This document shows, one piece after another, positions 62,930-64,000 of a stretch of DNA of 64,000 nucleotides. Every line of letters starts with the position of its first letter. Position 1 is the first letter of the stretch. The DNA is taken from positions 96,722,914 through 96,786,913 of the forward strand of contig NC_059471.1 in NCBI RefSeq assembly GCF_018139145.2, given 5' to 3'. This DNA is from Gymnogyps californianus (taxonomy: Eukaryota; Chordata; Aves; Accipitriformes; Cathartidae). The position numbers and the translations under genes are program-made. The notes below the pieces were generated by a model. The model saw only the letters and a program-made list of their open reading frames with translations. It made no database searches and was not told the DNA's origin.

Positions 62930-63230
62930 ATGTAAATTATGTAGCAGAATTTCAATTTAACTACCAAAATATTAGATATAACTGAATTTAAAAAAAAGTA
63001 AAAGTTTAAATGAAACATATCCTCCAGTATTATTTTTTATTTATAAATCATTATGCAACTATGAATCCCTGAAACTAGTTTTAATTGATAAATATTGCAT
63101 AAGAGCTGTATTAAATCTCTTTTTTAGAGATGATCTGTATTTTTAAATGGACTATAACTCTATAATGCAGGCTTATTTATAATAAATATTTAAGCGGACA
63201 TGTATCTTCAGGAATTAAATATCATTAATG
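62930..63230. repeat. AT-rich block
   Basis: About 300 bases are strongly A/T, with runs such as TTATTTTTTATTTATAAATC and TTATTTATAATAAATATTTAAG. There is no coding or mobile-element signal. Such DNA can be a matrix-attachment region or simply neutral AT-rich sequence. Confidence 0.5.
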
Positions 63231-63722
63231 GTAATGGAAAGGACATAGCTTGTGAAATGTATTTGGAAATCTCTTTTCCATGTGGTAAAAACATCAGACA
63301 GAGGAAAGATGGCAACAATACCCAGCCTAGAACATTGCAGCCTGAATTCCCAGCATTTTAGGAGGAAGGTTAATAGCATTATTGTCTTTAGTTAGTTTTT
63401 TAGAGACCAGCAGGAGTGGCATTGCACCTGTTACCTTGCAACTGGGGCAAATCCAGGAATTACGCAGAGTTTCCCCAGACCTAGCATCCAGCTCCCCACC
63501 TGTTAAAAGATAACTGGAAGTGTTTGTTGCTGCACCTCTGAGTCTGGCACGTGCATCTCCAACACATGAGAGCCTGGATTTCCCCAGCTCTGGGCGCAGT
63601 CTGAGCTTTACCTGTTTGACAGTGTGGATGTGTTCAGGGAGAGGTTAACTTGTTAAAAGACACATCCATAGATTGTGTTCCAGGCTCGGAAAGCATTTGG
63701 GGATCGTTTAATTCATCTCTTT

Positions 63723-64000
63723 TGTATTGGGTTTGCGTGGCAAGGTTTTGGTAGTGGGGGGGCTAGAGGGGTGGCTTCTGTGAGAAGCTGCTAGAAGCTT
63801 CCCCTATGTCCGATAAAGGTAATGCCAGCGGATTCCAAGATGGACCTGCCGCTGGCCAAGGCCAAGCCCATCAGCAACAGTGGTAGAGCCTCTGGGATAA
63901 CATATTTAAGAAAGGGAAAAGAAGTTACAGGGGAGTAGCAGTTGCAGCAAGAGAGAGGAGTGAGACTATGTGAGAGGAACAACTCTGCAGACACCAAGGT
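63723..64000 (+). mobile_element. LTR of the same family as 48252-49397, cut by window end
   Basis: The sequence starts TGTATTGGGTTTGCGTGGCA and aligns along its whole 278 bases with the first part of the LTR at 48252, in the same orientation. By eye roughly one base in ten differs, including a three-base length difference near 63848. The TATA-like box ATATTTAAG at 63902 is better preserved than in the other copy. Whether this is a solo LTR or the 5' LTR of a provirus cannot be told, because the window ends. Confidence 0.93.

Larger units (their letters stand above)
49398..63722. other. Unique non-coding DNA between two LTR copies
   Basis: No exon, RNA gene or retroviral gene is recognised over about 14.3 kb. 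A GC-richer patch at 52960-53700 has overlapping open frames up to 136 codons on both strands, with no recognisable product. Small features are listed separately. Sequence around 62560-63720 has no recognisable repeat until the LTR begins. Confidence 0.6.

Noticed and set aside
48252..64000. A single 15 kb provirus bounded by the two direct LTRs
   Set aside because: No gag, pol or env traces, primer-binding site or polypurine tract lie inside, and the LTRs differ by roughly 10%. Independent insertions fit better.

Overview
The window looks like non-coding nuclear DNA from a bird. Three things support this: a CR1 LINE with recognisable endonuclease and reverse-transcriptase motifs, a second CR1 3' fragment in the opposite orientation, and three long terminal repeats of two kinds that I recognise as widespread avian endogenous-retrovirus LTRs. 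From memory these LTR types are common in Neoaves rather than in fowl, so I infer a neoavian bird; this is recollection, not a search. No operons, bacterial genes or CRISPR arrays are present.

Layout. 1-3.5 kb: AT-rich unique DNA with one possible MIR-like fossil. 3.5-5.25 kb: a strong CpG island, the only good gene-promoter signal. It carries a three-copy 43-44 bp minisatellite. On the minus strand a TATA-like element, a start codon and a splice-donor-like site are spaced as in a first coding exon; donor-like sites also exist on the plus strand, so direction is unresolved. 5.25-12 kb: unique AT-rich DNA. 12.0-12.6 kb: antisense CR1 3' fragment. 12.6-22.9 kb: unique DNA with a MIR-like fossil and an old inverted repeat. 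22.9-23.5 kb: complete solo LTR on the minus strand. 23.5-45.4 kb: long stretch of mostly unique DNA with an old CR1 remnant, a (CA)n repeat, a MIR-like fossil, a perfect match to a CTCF core motif and an (AGGC)7 repeat. 45.4-49.4 kb: mobile-element cluster, a 2.8 kb 5'-truncated dead CR1 followed 83 bp later by a 1.15 kb solo LTR. 49.4-63.7 kb: unique DNA with one more old CR1 tail. 63.7-64.0 kb: the start of a second LTR of the same family, cut by the window edge.

I found no protein-coding exon I can name. Open frames of 60-155 codons are scattered throughout on both strands, but none matches a family I know and none shows convincing exon structure. The best reading is a promoter with flanking intron or intergenic DNA; exons of the gene served by the CpG island are probably outside the window or too short to see by eye. 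I did not find a new biological system. The items most worth checking are the orientation of the CpG-island promoter, its minisatellite, the CTCF-like site, and the internal tandem repeats of the 1.15 kb LTR family.
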